DNA from: Lachnospiraceae bacterium
Lineage (GTDB): Bacteria; Bacillota; Clostridia; Lachnospirales; Lachnospiraceae
Direction of reading: 5' to 3'
NCBI GenBank assembly: GCA_910575075.1
Contig: CAJTCY010000007.1
Location: 1-64,000, forward strand
DNA length: 64,000 nt
The position numbers were made by a program, and so were the translations under genes. Below the pieces are notes generated by a model, which searched no databases, was not told the origin of the DNA, and saw nothing but the letters and a program-made list of their open reading frames with translations. Shown one piece after another: positions 7,712 through 16,985 of the stretch (positions are counted from its first letter, which is position 1; each line of letters begins with the position of its first letter).

Positions 7712-7969
7712 CTATTCGTCACTTTCATCCTCATCATCAAAGAAATCATCATCGAAATCGTCATCGAAGTCATCTTCAAAATCTTCCAGATAATCCGGTG
7801 TAAAGAAACGATATACACCATAAGCAATCGCTGCAACCGCAACCACTGCTCCGGCTATAGCACAAATCCAAAGTACTTTTGTTTTCTTCTTTTCACAGCA
7901 ATCCTGCTTGTGCAATAATTCATTTAATTTTACTGAGCTCAACAATTCATCAATCCTCTCTTTATTCAT
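7712..7969 (-). CDS. Small single-pass membrane protein with acidic tail
   Basis: An 85-residue protein. Residues 1-30 are polar with a KQDCCEKKK segment. Residues about 32-55 form one membrane helix (VLWICAIAGAVVAVAAIAYGVY). The last 25 residues are almost all Asp, Glu and Phe (DDFDDDFDDDFF pattern). Lys residues before the helix suggest the N-terminus stays inside, which would put the acidic tail outside. The ribosome site is GGAGAGG. The function is unknown; the extreme tail charge is the only notable trait. Confidence 0.7.
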   Translation of the reverse strand: MNKERIDELLSSVKLNELLHKQDCCEKKKTKVLWICAIAGAVVAVAAIAYGVYRFFTPDYLEDFEDDFDDDFDDDFFDDEDESDE

Positions 7970-8129
7970 GATTACCTCTCCTTCTCCTGAAAAATTTGAA
8001 ACATTGAATCACTTTCCTCGGATTCTTTATGTGCTTGCAGTGATTCTGCCGTCTGCACAAATATCAAACCTTCTATTTGTTGATATTATAACACATCTTT
8101 ACAGATTAGCATACCAATTTTTTGAAATT

Positions 8130-10373
8130 TTATACTTTTTTTAGTTTTGCAAAAGAGGCAAACATCTTTTTTGTTCCTACACGATCGAACTCCACTGTTA
8201 CCTCATAGTCTCTGCCGCCTTCTACAATCTGTGTTACAGTTCCTTCTCCAAATTTATTATGTTTTACCCGATCTCCCTTTGTATATTCCAGGGAAATCCT
8301 GCTGGTACTGGAACTGGCAAAAGAAGTGTTTTGATAAGGCTTGTTCTGATATACATTTCTGGTATTAAAAATTGGATTTACCTTAGAGCCTGCCAGACGG
8401 AATGGCTTTTTAGGCTCATCACTGCCTGCTTCTTCCTGCTTCTGCTGTCTAACAGCGCCTCCCAGAAGGTTTCCCGGAATCTCTTTCACAAACCGTGATA
8501 CTTTATTATATTGCGTCTCGCCGCGAACCATACGTTGTCTGGCACATGTTATTGTCAAATTTTTCATAGCACGGGTAATCCCCACATAACAAAGCCTTCG
8601 CTCTTCCTCAATATCCATAGGATCATCCGACATAATGGTCATATAACTTGGAAACATGCCGTCCTCCATGCCCGCCAGATAAACATTGGGAAATTCCAGC
8701 CCTTTGGCACTATGTAAGGTCATCAATACCACATAATCACTGCCTTCCTGCAGATTATCAATATCTGCCACCAGTGCAACTTCTTCCAGAAATCCGCTTA
8801 AAGTAGGCATCTCATTTGATTCGTCATAGGCTGCCGCCTTGCTAATCAATTCATCAATATTTTCAATTCTTGCTCTGGATTCCTCCGTATCCTCTGCCTC
8901 AAGTTCTGCCACATATCCAGTTTGTTCTATGACCTCCTGCAAGATCTGTGAAACGCTGAGAAACTCCACTTTACTCCGCATGGTTTGTATGAAATTTACA
9001 AAAGGCTTGATTTTCACACCAGCTTTTTTAATCGTGGGGATGTCTTCTGCCATTTTCAGCGCATTATAAAAGCTCATATCCATCTCCGATGCATACTCCT
9101 GTACTCGTCCTAAGGTAGTGGCTCCAATTCCTCGCTTGGGTACATTGATAATTCGCCGTACGGCAAGATCGTCCCTGCCATTGTCGATGGTCTTTAAATA
9201 GGCAAGTAAATCCTTGATCTCTTTTCTGGCGTAAAAATTTACCCCCCCAACAATTCTGTAAGGTATGCCACTTACCACAAATCGCTCTTCAAATAAACGT
9301 GACTGGGCATTCGTACGGTACAAAATTGCACAATCCCCATACTGGCATGTACCTTCCCGCACTTTATTTCTTATATCCTTTACGATAAAGACTGCCTCTT
9401 CACTTCCTGAATCAAATTGCTGAAAATCAATCTTGTCTCCCTCATCATTATCTGTCCACAACTCTTTGGATTTTCTGCCTACATTATTGGCAATTACCAT
9501 ATTTGCCGCATTTAAAATATTCTTGGTAGAACGATAATTCTGTTCCAGCTTAATCACCCTGGCATCTGGATAAACCTCTTCAAAATTAAGGATATTCTTA
9601 ATATTAGCTCCTCTGAATTTATAGATGGACTGATCATCGTCTCCAACCACACACAAATTCTGATATTTCCCCGCCAAAAGCTTGATAAGCTGAAACTGCG
9701 CTGTATTGGTATCCTGATACTCGTCCACCATAATATACCGAAATCTCTCCTGATAACTATCCAAAACCTGGGCATCATTCTGAAACAATTCCACAGTCTT
9801 AACAATGAGATCATCAAAATCCAATGCATTATTCTTTCGGAGAGCTGCCTGATATTCCCGATATACGGCAGCCTGTCTCTCTTTTGCAAAATCACCTGCT
9901 GCCTGCCGTGTAAATTCCTCCGGTGAAATCAGTTCATCCTTTGCAGAAGAGATCACACCTAAAAAGCTCTTTTCTTTATATAACTTTGTATCTATCTGCA
10001 GCCGTTTACATACCTCCTTCATCACAGTCTTCTGGTCATCTGCATCATATATGGTAAAATTATTGTCATAATCCAAACGTTCAATATAGCGCCGTAAAAT
10101 TCTGACACAGGTAGAATGAAACGTGGATACCCATATGTCCTTCGAACCATATCCCACCAAACGATCGATTCTCTCTCTCATTTCTCCCGCTGCTTTATTT
10201 GTAAATGTAATGGCCATAATATTATATGGATTGACACCTTTTTCTTCTATCAGATAAACCGCCCGGTGCGTCAGCACTCTGGTCTTGCCTGACCCTGCTC
10301 CTGCTAAAATCAGCAGAGGACCTTCCGTACAAAACACAGCCTCCCGCTGCATGGAATTTAACTTATCATACAT
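8130..10373 (-). CDS. pcrA: ATP-dependent DNA helicase PcrA/UvrD
   Basis: Superfamily 1A 3'-5' helicase for repair, rolling-circle replication and removal of protein blocks. At 747 residues it has the usual length. Visible motifs are Q-motif LNSMQREAV, Walker A AGAGSGKT (residues 25-32), motif Ia ITFTNKAAGEM, Walker B/II VDEYQDTN, motif III GDDDQSIYKFRGA, motif IV QNYRSTKNIL, motif V LMTLHSAKGLEF and motif VI RRLCYVGITRA. A C-terminal Tudor-like domain (YTKGDRVKHNKFGEGTV) matches the RNA-polymerase-binding tail of PcrA. The nearby yerC gene repeats an association known from Bacillus. Confidence 0.97.
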   Translation of the reverse strand: MYDKLNSMQREAVFCTEGPLLILAGAGSGKTRVLTHRAVYLIEEKGVNPYNIMAITFTNKAAGEMRERIDRLVGYGSKDIWVSTFHSTCVRILRRYIERLDYDNNFTIYDADDQKTVMKEVCKRLQIDTKLYKEKSFLGVISSAKDELISPEEFTRQAAGDFAKERQAAVYREYQAALRKNNALDFDDLIVKTVELFQNDAQVLDSYQERFRYIMVDEYQDTNTAQFQLIKLLAGKYQNLCVVGDDDQSIYKFRGANIKNILNFEEVYPDARVIKLEQNYRSTKNILNAANMVIANNVGRKSKELWTDNDEGDKIDFQQFDSGSEEAVFIVKDIRNKVREGTCQYGDCAILYRTNAQSRLFEERFVVSGIPYRIVGGVNFYARKEIKDLLAYLKTIDNGRDDLAVRRIINVPKRGIGATTLGRVQEYASEMDMSFYNALKMAEDIPTIKKAGVKIKPFVNFIQTMRSKVEFLSVSQILQEVIEQTGYVAELEAEDTEESRARIENIDELISKAAAYDESNEMPTLSGFLEEVALVADIDNLQEGSDYVVLMTLHSAKGLEFPNVYLAGMEDGMFPSYMTIMSDDPMDIEEERRLCYVGITRAMKNLTITCARQRMVRGETQYNKVSRFVKEIPGNLLGGAVRQQKQEEAGSDEPKKPFRLAGSKVNPIFNTRNVYQNKPYQNTSFASSSTSRISLEYTKGDRVKHNKFGEGTVTQIVEGGRDYEVTVEFDRVGTKKMFASFAKLKKV

Positions 10374-10408
10374 ATATTGTTTTCCTTCCTGTATTCAAAC
10401 ATATGTTT

Positions 10409-10437
10409 ATTATAGTAAATTTTTTGTCAGATTTCAA
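10409..10437 (-). promoter_or_regulatory. Sigma-A promoter of pcrA
   Basis: Minus-strand TTGAAA (10432-10437), 17-nt spacer, TATAAT (10409-10414), about 30 nt upstream of the pcrA start. Confidence 0.75.
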
Positions 10438-10475
10438 GCTGTTTTCCATCATTCTCCCGAAAAACAACAAAAGGC

Positions 10476-10504
10476 TTGTCATATGGTTTTTAATACTATA
10501 TAAT
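10476..10504 (+). promoter_or_regulatory. Sigma-A promoter of the DUF1836 gene
   Basis: TTGTCA (10476-10481), 17-nt spacer, TATAAT (10499-10504). The start codon at 10524 leaves a leader of only about a dozen bases that just contains the ribosome site GAGGTG. Confidence 0.75.
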
Positions 10505-10523
10505 GTATTTTGAGGTGAAACAA

Positions 10524-11150
10524 ATGACAATAGACGAAAAAGATTTACTAAACAGTATTTTAGACAGTCTTGCCCGCATTGAATATATCAAACCGGAGGA
10601 TCTTCCAAATATAGATTTATATATGGATCAGGTAACGACCTTTATGGATTCACAGCTTTCTGTTTCCAAACGTCATGCCGATGATAAAATACTGACCAAG
10701 ACCATGATCAATAACTATGCAAAAAATAATCTTCTGCCTCCTCCAATAAAGAAAAAGTACTCCAAAGAACATTTACTGGCTTTGATTTTTATTTACTATT
10801 TCAAAAATATTTTAAGTATTGGTGATATTCAGGCGATTTTAAATCCGCTTACAGACAAATATTTCTCTTCCGATCTGGATTTTAACCTGGAAGATATCTA
10901 CTCAGAAGTATTTTGCCTGGCTGAAACTGAAATTCTAAATATGCAGAAAGATATCACCAGGAAATATCAAACCAGCCAGCAGACCTTTTCTGACCTGCCG
11001 GAAACAGAACAGGAAGAACTTCAGCGTTTTTCCTTTATCTGTATGCTTAGCTTCGATGTATATTTAAAAAAGAAATTAATTGAAAAACTGATTGATGCAA
11101 AGCTTGCCGGAAACAGCGATCAGCCAACAGCTTCTTCAAAAAAGAAATAA
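10524..11150 (+). CDS. DUF1836 domain-containing protein
   Basis: A 208-residue protein of the DUF1836 family. The central part (TKTMINNYAKNNLLPPPIKKKYSKEHL) looks like a MerR-type winged helix: a helix-turn-helix with a NYxKxxLLPPP strand, suggesting DNA binding. The C-terminal half is helical and ends in a Lys-rich tail. ATG at 10524 follows GAGGTG; an upstream ATG at 10503 lies at the predicted -10 box and is unlikely. It is transcribed divergently from pcrA. Targets are not known. Confidence 0.8.
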   Translation: MTIDEKDLLNSILDSLARIEYIKPEDLPNIDLYMDQVTTFMDSQLSVSKRHADDKILTKTMINNYAKNNLLPPPIKKKYSKEHLLALIFIYYFKNILSIGDIQAILNPLTDKYFSSDLDFNLEDIYSEVFCLAETEILNMQKDITRKYQTSQQTFSDLPETEQEELQRFSFICMLSFDVYLKKKLIEKLIDAKLAGNSDQPTASSKKK

Positions 11151-11154
11151 AATA

Positions 11155-11209
11155 AAAAAGGAAATGAATCCATACTGAAAGGTCTCCGTCATGGAATCAT
11201 TTCCTTTTT
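11155..11209. terminator. Bidirectional terminator between DUF1836 gene and yerC
   Basis: AAAAAGGAAATGAATCCAT (from 11156) pairs with ATGGAATCATTTCCTTTTT (ending about 11209). A-tract and T-tract on either side allow termination of both convergent genes. Confidence 0.88.
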
Positions 11210-11222
11210 CCATACACATAAT

Positions 11223-11525
11223 TTATGATTCTTCTCTCTCCATACCAGTTCTGGCAAACACCATGTCATACCCATCATTACCATAATTTAAAGAGCGGTT
11301 AACTCTGCTGATCGTAGCTGTGGAAGCTCCTGTTTTTTCTGCAATATCCAGATAAGTTTTCTGAGCCCTCAGCATTCTTGCAACCTCAAATCTCTGAGAA
11401 AGCGACAACAGTTCATTGACTGTACAGACATCTTCAAAAAATATATAACACTCTTCTTTACTCTCCAGACTCAATATTGCTTCAAACAAATGGTCTACAG
11501 CTTCCGTCCTCAATTTTTTGCTCAT
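11223..11525 (-). CDS. yerC: YerC/YecD family TrpR-related protein
   Basis: A 100-residue DNA-binding protein of the TrpR superfamily. The helix-turn-helix is clear: SLSQRFEVARMLRAQKTYLDIAEKTGASTATISRVNRSL. The N-terminal helices (VDHLFEAILSLESKEECYIFFEDVCTVNEL) form the dimer core of this family. Members near pcrA are conserved in Firmicutes, but the regulon is poorly defined. The ribosome site is AAGGAG. A palindromic element lies just upstream at 11561-11681 and must carry or displace its promoter. Confidence 0.92.
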   Translation of the reverse strand: MSKKLRTEAVDHLFEAILSLESKEECYIFFEDVCTVNELLSLSQRFEVARMLRAQKTYLDIAEKTGASTATISRVNRSLNYGNDGYDMVFARTGMEREES

Positions 11526-11560
11526 ATCCGTTCTCCTTTTATGTATTTCTCCTATTATAG

Positions 11561-11681
11561 AATTCGGGTGGCAAAAGCACCTTTAGTGCCACACTCATAC
11601 CATATATTGTTATTACAGGCAAGCCTGTATATCAATATATGGTATAGAGTGGGTGCGATGCACCCTTTTGACACCCGAATC
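11561..11681. repeat. Palindromic miniature element, family A copy 1
   Basis: A 121-bp near-perfect palindrome. The termini AATTCGGGTGGCAAAAG and CTTTTGACACCCGAATC pair; an inner stem CACTCATACCATATATTG pairs with CAATATATGGTATAGAGTG; the centre is ACAGGCAAGCCTGT. A 7-bp candidate target duplication, ATTATAG, flanks it (11554-11560 and 11682-11688). The ends match family A copy 2 at 40912-41225. No coding capacity; it is MITE-like. It starts 36 nt upstream of yerC. Confidence 0.8.
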
Positions 11682-11793
11682 ATTATAGGCAATTGAAAAG
11701 CAGCTCATCCTGCTATAGCTTCTTCTCAAATTATAATCTAAATGCACCTCGCTATAATATTAACATATTAAAGTCATGACGTAAATAGATATT

Positions 11794-12510
11794 TTATTTT
11801 CTGATATAGTTGATATAGTCATACAACATCTCAATCTGACTATTTATAATTAAATTTTCAGGAAATTTTAATTCTTCCAGCAATTTTTGGGCAAACGCAT
11901 GATCTCCTGCCCGGTTGTCAACATGTGCATCGGAATCCATCACGATAGGAACCTGATATTTTACACATTGTTTTAACATTTCCTGATAATTTTCTTTTGC
12001 GTTCTCCCTGTAACTTGCAGGCGACAAAGATGAACTATTTACTTCCAGCAGCACATGATATTCTTTTGCCGCCTGGACAAGCTTCTCATAATCTACAGGG
12101 AAACGGCTGTCATCCGGATGTGCAATAATATTAATATATGGGTTTTTCATGGCGCCAATATAAGCTGATGTATTTTCCTGCACATTTCCCGGCTTAAAAC
12201 AGGGCATATGAATACTGGCCAGAGCCAAATCCATCTCCTTTAAAATATTTTCTGGTAAATCCACATTGCCTTCATAATCCAGTATATTCAGTTCTACGCC
12301 ATATAAGACCGTCATTGACTTATAGTTTCTTGGCAGCACTCTGTAATTCATAAAATACATCTCGTGGCAGCTTCCAGGCATAGCAGGCGCATGCTCTGTT
12401 ATTGCAAATACCTCCATTCCTTTCTCATAAGCTGCTGCAATCATCTCATTTCTGGTGTTGTATGCATGACCACTTGCTATGGTATGGTTATGCAAATCTA
12501 TCTTATCTGT
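11794..12510 (-). CDS. PHP-domain phosphoesterase (YcdX-like)
   Basis: A 238-residue metal-dependent hydrolase of the PHP family. Metal-ligand motifs are DLHNHTIASGHA (motif I), ITEHAPAM (II), GVELNILDYEG (His replaced by Glu/Asp ligands), SIHMP (III), IAHPDD and a final DSDAHV. This layout matches the YcdX-like phosphatases with a trinuclear zinc site. The substrate is unknown. The start at 12510 (MTDKIDLH) follows GGGAGG; an upstream ATG at 12552 has no such site. Confidence 0.85.
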   Translation of the reverse strand, partial: TDKIDLHNHTIASGHAYNTRNEMIAAAYEKGMEVFAITEHAPAMPGSCHEMYFMNYRVLPRNYKSMTVLYGVELNILDYEGNVDLPENILKEMDLALASIHMPCFKPGNVQENTSAYIGAMKNPYINIIAHPDDSRFPVDYEKLVQAAKEYHVLLEVNSSSLSPASYRENAKENYQEMLKQCVKYQVPIVMDSDAHVDNRAGDHAFAQKLLEELKFPENLIINSQIEMLYDYINYIRK

Positions 12511-12651
12511 CATTTCTTCCTCCCAGTCTGTATACTTCTGTCTCACTTTCATAATTGTATTTTATCTTTTTTCTTCACAAAAAACAAGATAAGAAATAAC
12601 ACATTTTTATTCTCTCTCATACCATAATAAAAAAGAATAAAGGACGAAAAT

Positions 12652-13674
12652 ATGAAGAAACATTTATTCCGGGTTTTCACCATGCTGGTATGTATCGTTG
12701 CCATTTTAGGAACATCTATTCTATCTGGGTGCTCTGGTACAGGAAAATCCAAACACGATACCGTAAAGCTTACACTTAACGAGGTAGCTCACTCTATTTT
12801 TTACGCTCCGATGTATGTAGCAATTCAGGAAGGATATTTTCAGGAAGAAGGCATTGATCTGACGTTGGTGACTGGTTTTGGCGCAGATAAAACCATGACT
12901 GCAGTTCTCTCTGGTGAAGCGGAAATTGGTTTTATGGGACCAGAAACAACTGTCTACGCCTATAATGAAGGTGCGAAGGATTACGTGATAAACTTCGCCC
13001 AGCTAACCCAGCGGGCTGGTAACTTCCTGGTAGCTCGGGAAGAAATGCCTGATTTTACATGGGATGATCTGAAAGGTAAAGAAGTTCTAGGCGGACGTAA
13101 AGGCGGAATGCCTGAGATGATTTTCGAATATATTCTCAGACAAAACGGCATCGACCCCAAAACAGATCTTATTATTGATCAAAGCATTGATTTTGGCTCT
13201 ACCGCTGCAGCGTTTTCTGGCGGAAAAGGTGATTTTTCAGTAGAATTTGAACCAGGCGCAACCTCTCTGGAACTGGAGGGCAGTGGATATGTGGCTGCCT
13301 CTCTGGGCGTAGATTCCGGTTATGTACCTTACACGGCATTCAGCGCTAAAGCCGAATATATTGAAAAAAATCCCGAAATCATTCAGAAATTTACCAATGC
13401 ACTCCAAAAAGGAATCAATTACGTACAGAACCATACCCCAGAAGAGATCACCAAAGTCATTGCCCCGCAATTCAAAGAAACAGATGCTGAAACCCTCACT
13501 GCCATTGTAACCAGATACTATGAGCAAGATACCTGGAAAGAAAATCTGATTTTTGAAGAAAGCAGTTTTGAACTGCTCTTAGATGTGCTTTCAGATTCTG
13601 GGGAACTGACTGCTGAGCCACCTTATGAAAAACTGGTAGACACTTCTTTTGCTCAAAAAGCAGTAAAAAAATAA
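12652..13674 (+). CDS. ABC transporter substrate-binding lipoprotein (NMT1/THI5-SsuA-like)
   Basis: A 340-residue exported lipoprotein. The signal peptide (KKHLFRVFTMLVCIVAILG) ends in lipobox LSGC, with Cys27 as lipid anchor. The mature part is a periplasmic-binding fold of the NMT1/THI5 type used for nitrate, sulfonates, riboflavin or thiamine pyrimidines: FYAPMYVAIQEGYFQEEGIDL, a GADKTMTAVLSGEAEIGFMGP loop and a QLTQRAGNFLVAR strand. No permease or ATPase gene is next to it and no TPP or FMN riboswitch is visible, so its ligand cannot be named. It stands alone between two minus-strand genes. Confidence 0.85.
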   Translation: MKKHLFRVFTMLVCIVAILGTSILSGCSGTGKSKHDTVKLTLNEVAHSIFYAPMYVAIQEGYFQEEGIDLTLVTGFGADKTMTAVLSGEAEIGFMGPETTVYAYNEGAKDYVINFAQLTQRAGNFLVAREEMPDFTWDDLKGKEVLGGRKGGMPEMIFEYILRQNGIDPKTDLIIDQSIDFGSTAAAFSGGKGDFSVEFEPGATSLELEGSGYVAASLGVDSGYVPYTAFSAKAEYIEKNPEIIQKFTNALQKGINYVQNHTPEEITKVIAPQFKETDAETLTAIVTRYYEQDTWKENLIFEESSFELLLDVLSDSGELTAEPPYEKLVDTSFAQKAVKK

Positions 13675-13691
13675 AACTTTTCATTAACTCT

Positions 13692-13731
13692 GCCAAAGTC
13701 TCCATGTCTGTAAACTGCCGGAGACTTTGGC
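13692..13731. terminator. Terminator between SBP gene and pilus operon
   Basis: GCCAAAGTCTCC (13692-13703) pairs perfectly with GGAGACTTTGGC (13720-13731). It separates two convergent genes and could stop transcription from both sides; the T-tracts are short. Confidence 0.75.
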
Positions 13732-13751
13732 TCTTCAAATACTACGTGAAA

Positions 13752-16700
13752 CTATTGTCTGCAATGAGCAAAGACGGCTAAGAACTCCCTGTTTGCCTCC
13801 TGCCCTATTTTCCAATCACCTTTTTGCCCTTTCATAATCCAATTCTGAACAGCAAGTATATCTTCGTGCGTAAATACCCAGGTTTCCATCGGGGTCTTAT
13901 TATTCAAGATACTTTTTAAATATTCCAAATTTTGTGGTTCTCGCCAAATAGAATTATTTTCTAACGTATTTAAATATTTTTTTGAAATATACCGAACATA
14001 ATATTTGGGCATTTCCGCTGCAGCCGCATCACCATCCAGCACCATGACTTTTATGGTCTTGTATGTAGTTTTTTTATAGGCGTCTGTCACCTGATAAGTG
14101 ATTGCAAATATTGCTTTGGCTTCTGTCTGCATTTTAAAATTTTGCGGATCAAAATCACGAAACCGAAGTTTTGAGGTAATGTCCCCGTCTTCTATATCTT
14201 CTGCAGATGCCCTGGCAAGAAGAGCTTTCTCCGTAATCTCTCCCTTGTCGGCTTCTTCTTTCAGGTAATAGAAAATATTCTCGCTGTGAATCTGTGGATA
14301 ATTATTATATTTGACTTTAACTGGAAACTCTTCTTCTGTGGTATTCCCCGTACTGTCAGTAACAGCGAACGTCACAAGCACATCTACGCTCTCATTTTTC
14401 TCCAGCTTCAAATAATATGTGTCAAGAAGGAAATCTTCTGGCACATCCACTTTATATATCTTTTCATAAGCTTTCTGGCTCTTGTTTTTTGATTCCGGAT
14501 AAGATATTTTTTTAATACAGATTTTATCGTTCATATACGGATAATCCTTATGATTATCTTCTGCATCATGCGCCGTCAAATGACTGACAAGCTTATCTTT
14601 TGTAACCTCCTCTCCTTCGTAAAATTCTAACTTATCCTCCGGATTTACTACAATCGTGGGAAAGGCATTCCAGCGTGCCTTCAAATTAATATATTCTTTT
14701 GCATGTATGCTCTTTACTGCAGTATTTCCTGTTTCCTTTTTTGTCTGCTGTGCTCGCTGATTTTTTCCCTGCAAATAAGGCATGACAGGGTCTGACAATA
14801 TTTGAACTGGCTCTGATACCTGGTAGGTATTGATGTCTTCCTTTGTACTGAATGAGAGAATCTTTTCCCTTTTTGCCGTCTGATACACTTTAGATAGCTG
14901 ATCCTGTCTTTTTTGCGTATACAGAATATCAGGAGCCATTTCCCAACCTTGAAAACCATATTTCACCTTACATCTATATTCTTTCTGATCTTTGGTATAC
15001 TTTTTTTCAATCTTCTCTTTTGTAAACGTGTTATCCCTGAACTGATAAAAATTCTCCAGGGAAACATCATATTCTAAAACATTACAGCCTGCAGTAGCTC
15101 CATCACCAGTATAGGCCATATTGATGTCTTTGTAACGAAAATACCGCTGTACAGTTCCTGGCGCCTGAATATTATCAAGTTCAGAACAATCATAATATTG
15201 ATAGAGATCATACTCTGTCTTATCTGAATTCCAGGCGCTTCCTGCCAGACTGCTTCCAGAAACCGCTTCTTTCAATTCCAGCGTCCCAAGTTTTGCCAGC
15301 ATACGAAACCGTCCATTTTCATAATAGACCAAATGATCACAGAATTTCTCACCGTATCTGGTTATTTTCAAATGAAAAGCCGTGCCATTCTCAACATTAA
15401 GGGTCGCTTCCACGCTTTTGCCTCTTCCAGTGCTGCCAAATGCCGAGGAAGCATTTTTCGTGGACTGAAAATTTCCAATTCTTGTCCCTGCCGGTTTTCC
15501 CGTCAGAGATATGATGCATCCCGTCTTGCCTGTATATATAGTTACTTTTCCGCTGCCTCTGTTATAGATAAGACGAACGCCAAGATCTTCCCGATTATCC
15601 TCATCTGTTTTCTCAAGATCACAAGGAATATCTGCATAATCTTCACATCCTACCAGATAGCCATAGCGGGCATACCAGATTTCATCTCCCAGGCACTTTT
15701 TCTTGTCCAACCCTTCTGCTGTCGGTTTTCCAGCTCTGTCAATCATCTGTTTCCCCCCAGTTTTACTGTCATAATACCCTTGAAACAAATACCCTGATTT
15801 TTGGGGAACAACAATTGGATTATCTCCTGTGAAGCTCTGTCGGCATGAATTATCCAGAAAAATTCCTGTTTCATATTTCTTATAAAGATGATCTGTTCCC
15901 GCAGCAATAGGATTTATCAATTGATTATCCAAGGCCACTGTATAGACATTAGGCTGCCACTGAGCATACAGAGTAATCACCTCTCCATTCTCTGCACTCA
16001 GATTTTTTACCGTTTCACCTAATTTATACGCGATTCCGCTTCCATCGCTCTTGGTATTCCATTCTGTCAGCGTATATCCGTTACGTTTAAACTTTGTTCC
16101 TTGTCTTAAAATAAAATCCTCATTATAAACTGCATTCTGATCACTGATAGTTCCTGTTCCTCCGTTCGCATTATAAACTACCTTATATCTGTTGGGGACA
16201 AACTTATATACATAAAAGGAATGTTTAAGCTGCTTTGGATGAAATTCTGGAATTCCTCCATCCCCTCTGGTACATCCCAGCCAGACATGCGATTCCTGCA
16301 CCTTATAAAATTTTTCTGTGTTGGGGCAATAAGAAAAATGGAATTCATAATAAGCATATCCTGCATTACCATCTGGGCATAGATACGGGCTTGCCAGATA
16401 TGCAGGCTCTATTTCCGGTATATCTTTCATCGTAACCTTCAGCCGCTTATGTGCCACTGTATTTTCTTTTCCTCCTGCGTCATAATTCTCCACTTTTGCT
16501 GTAAACGCCTTTTTTTCTAAGAGCCCTGTAAGCACAACATTTCTTTTCAACTGATGTTCTTCTGGATTTAAAGGTTTCGGTGCCGCAAGACATTTCATAC
16601 TTCCATTAATACCTAACGCTGTATGGCTGCAGGCAATTGACCTGCTGATTGCTGTGGTATATCCTTTTTTCTCCACATTTTCAAGAGTTTCATTTTCTTT

Positions 16701-16937
16701 AAGTGTTAGAATTTTCTCTGCCTTATTCTGTTCCAGATTTTCAATCTGTGAAGCTGCTGATATATAGCTGTCCTGTATTTTCCCTTCTTTGTTTGCTTGC
16801 TTTATCTGCGGATCTGTCTCTTTCATCTCTGCCGTAATCTCTGTTTCTGAATATTTCCTGTTTTCTGTATGATCTGCCAAGGGAAAACCTGATACCAGAA
16901 GATGAAAAGATAACAAAATGCTTAACATTAATTTCAT
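13752..16937 (-). CDS. Large secreted protein with InlB-type repeat, last gene of the Tad-like operon
   Basis: A 1061-residue exported protein. A short signal peptide (MKLMLSILLSFHLLVSGFPL) is followed by a Lys/Glu-rich stretch, then a Cys-containing domain (residues about 170-240). A Listeria-Bacteroides (InlB B-type) repeat spans about 245-330: YKVVYNANGGTGTISD, then KRNGYTLTEWNT and ITLYAQWQP. A further half repeat follows, then a long middle region without recognised domains. Ig-like/DUF5011-type modules occupy about 740-1000 (FYEGEEVTKDKL, VTFAVTDSTGNT, AIFAITYQVTDAYK). There is no LPXTG or membrane anchor. As the last gene of a pilus operon it is a plausible tip adhesin or pilus-associated protein; this is inference. 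Confidence 0.75.
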   Translation of the reverse strand: MKLMLSILLSFHLLVSGFPLADHTENRKYSETEITAEMKETDPQIKQANKEGKIQDSYISAASQIENLEQNKAEKILTLKENETLENVEKKGYTTAISRSIACSHTALGINGSMKCLAAPKPLNPEEHQLKRNVVLTGLLEKKAFTAKVENYDAGGKENTVAHKRLKVTMKDIPEIEPAYLASPYLCPDGNAGYAYYEFHFSYCPNTEKFYKVQESHVWLGCTRGDGGIPEFHPKQLKHSFYVYKFVPNRYKVVYNANGGTGTISDQNAVYNEDFILRQGTKFKRNGYTLTEWNTKSDGSGIAYKLGETVKNLSAENGEVITLYAQWQPNVYTVALDNQLINPIAAGTDHLYKKYETGIFLDNSCRQSFTGDNPIVVPQKSGYLFQGYYDSKTGGKQMIDRAGKPTAEGLDKKKCLGDEIWYARYGYLVGCEDYADIPCDLEKTDEDNREDLGVRLIYNRGSGKVTIYTGKTGCIISLTGKPAGTRIGNFQSTKNASSAFGSTGRGKSVEATLNVENGTAFHLKITRYGEKFCDHLVYYENGRFRMLAKLGTLELKEAVSGSSLAGSAWNSDKTEYDLYQYYDCSELDNIQAPGTVQRYFRYKDINMAYTGDGATAGCNVLEYDVSLENFYQFRDNTFTKEKIEKKYTKDQKEYRCKVKYGFQGWEMAPDILYTQKRQDQLSKVYQTAKREKILSFSTKEDINTYQVSEPVQILSDPVMPYLQGKNQRAQQTKKETGNTAVKSIHAKEYINLKARWNAFPTIVVNPEDKLEFYEGEEVTKDKLVSHLTAHDAEDNHKDYPYMNDKICIKKISYPESKNKSQKAYEKIYKVDVPEDFLLDTYYLKLEKNESVDVLVTFAVTDSTGNTTEEEFPVKVKYNNYPQIHSENIFYYLKEEADKGEITEKALLARASAEDIEDGDITSKLRFRDFDPQNFKMQTEAKAIFAITYQVTDAYKKTTYKTIKVMVLDGDAAAAEMPKYYVRYISKKYLNTLENNSIWREPQNLEYLKSILNNKTPMETWVFTHEDILAVQNWIMKGQKGDWKIGQEANREFLAVFAHCRQ

Positions 16938-16985
16938 TTAAATCTCCCTTCTTACTAACATAAAATTTCAATAATTTGCAAAGCG

